In this document: positions 7,839-8,112 of the stretch, piece after piece
How positions within the stretch are numbered: position 1 is the stretch's first letter
How the letters are laid out: each line of letters starts with the position of its first letter
Program-made: the position numbers and the translations under genes
Notes under the pieces: model-generated
Told to the model about the DNA's origin: nothing
The model's input: only the letters and a program-made list of their open reading frames with translations
The model's database searches: none
DNA from: an uncultured Collinsella sp.
GTDB lineage: Bacteria > Actinomycetota > Coriobacteriia > Coriobacteriales > Coriobacteriaceae
Direction of reading: 5' to 3'
DNA length: 8,112 nt
NCBI GenBank assembly: GCA_900546455.1
Contig: URCS01000078.1
Span: 1 to 8,112, forward strand

Positions 7839-7867
7839 AGTATAACATACAGGCGTAATTTTTACAA
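7839..7867 (-). promoter_or_regulatory. Sigma-A/sigma-70 type promoter with extended -10
   Basis: On the minus strand, TTGTAA (7862-7867) is followed after exactly 17 bp by TATACT (7839-7844), with TG one base upstream of the -10 hexamer (an extended -10). The surroundings are about 40% GC, well below the rest of the window. Transcription would begin near position 7832, leaving a leader of about 110 nt before the uvrB-type ATG. I found no clear LexA-type operator beside it, although uvrB is SOS-controlled in many bacteria. Confidence 0.7.
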
Positions 7868-7887
7868 TAAAACCAAACTCATTGTCG

Positions 7888-8004
7888 TTATTTGGCAAAG
7901 GGTTCTTTCAAGCCGCGGAAAGCCATAATCATATGATCTGCAGATTCCGGCCTTTCTGCAACAGCCTTGCCCGGAACCGCCTCCACAGCCTGCCGTGCCC
8001 TTCA
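7888..8004 (-). pseudogene. Coding-like tail in frame with the gene end to its right, beyond two stops
   Basis: In the same frame as the partial gene ending at 8017, four codons separate its TAG from a second stop, TGA (8002-8004). After this, 37 sense codons run to a TAA at 7888-7890. The translation is of ordinary protein character (it includes AVAERPESADHMIMAFRGLK) and has no good start codon or RBS. It could be the decayed or frameshifted C-terminus of the neighbouring gene, a sequencing-error artefact, or chance. I do not recognise a family. Confidence 0.3.
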
Positions 8005-8016
8005 CTTTCGGGGCTT

Positions 8017-8112
8017 CTACTTACCGTTCTCTTCCGCATACAGCAGGGACTGTTCCAGCTGCCGGGCAGCCTCAATTTCCCGCAGCCATTCCTCATCCAT
8101 GCTCTGGCCGAT
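8017..8112 (-). CDS. C-terminal end of an unidentified protein (partial)
   Basis: This minus-strand frame enters from the right edge and ends with TAG at 8017-8019, giving 31 residues. It is rich in Glu, Gln, Leu and Ala (for example EEWLREIEAARQLEQSLLYA), consistent with an amphipathic, possibly coiled-coil C-terminal helix. Both arginine codons are CGG, unlike the CGC-biased genes at 52-7560, which suggests that it belongs with the uvrB fragment in another genome. It would be the gene upstream of uvrB, transcribed in the same direction, with its own end about 150 bp before the uvrB promoter. I do not recognise the family, and too little is present to assign a function. Confidence 0.5.
   Translation of the reverse strand: MGQSMDEEWLREIEAARQLEQSLLYAEENGK

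Noticed and set aside
6038..7858. A 606-codon plus-strand open frame opposite the helicase gene
   Set aside because: It is antisense to strongly conserved helicase motifs, has low-complexity composition, and crosses the chimeric junction and promoter region, so it is a shadow frame.
7795..7870. A possible LexA/SOS operator near the uvrB promoter
   Set aside because: Two GTTC half-sites occur (around 7824 and 7835) but as direct repeats, not as the inverted GAAC-N4-GTTC arrangement, so I do not call an operator.
1..8112. CRISPR array, tRNA, rRNA, insertion sequence or integrase
   Set aside because: I saw no regularly spaced repeats, cloverleaf-like sequence, ribosomal RNA motifs or transposase/recombinase signatures on either strand.

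Overview
The bulk of this window (about positions 1 to 7580) reads as a GC-rich actinobacterial chromosome segment, most likely from a Coriobacteriia gut bacterium such as Collinsella. This rests on the flavour of the DnaE protein, the strong preference for C/G-ending codons (CGC for Arg, CTC/CTG for Leu) and the short palindromic intergenic elements. The assignment comes from recognition by eye, not from a search.

Layout, all genes on the minus strand. Positions 1-37 hold a perfect 10-bp inverted repeat just past the end of dnaE. Positions 52-3855 encode a complete DNA polymerase III alpha subunit, with PHP, polymerase, clamp-binding and OB-fold parts. Positions 3856-4030 form a 175-bp spacer with a perfect 18-bp inverted repeat (3956-4018), a weak possible dnaE promoter and a ribosome binding site. 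Positions 4031-7720 are one open frame for an AddA/RecB-type helicase-nuclease with all main superfamily 1 helicase motifs and an apparently intact C-terminal RecB-family nuclease site. Positions 7721-8112 carry a leader region with a good sigma-70/sigma-A type promoter and the C-terminal end of another minus-strand gene that I cannot name.

The most notable point is that the helicase-nuclease frame is a chimera. Its first ~46 residues are the N-terminus of UvrB (nucleotide excision repair), and the frame switches to AddA-type sequence inside the Walker A loop, where the two families share the residues GSGKTFT (positions 7562-7582). Everything to the right of this point (UvrB start, more AT-rich promoter region, a gene end using CGG arginine codons) looks like a different genome, plausibly a Clostridia-type Firmicute. 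The simplest reading is a contig assembled across a short shared P-loop sequence. A real recombination that put AddA under a uvrB promoter is possible but less likely.

Functionally the two large genes are replication (DnaE) and double-strand-break processing (AddA-like). They are probably neighbours without being a tight operon, because a palindromic spacer separates them. I see no CRISPR array, tRNA, rRNA or transposase, and no convincing new multi-gene system.
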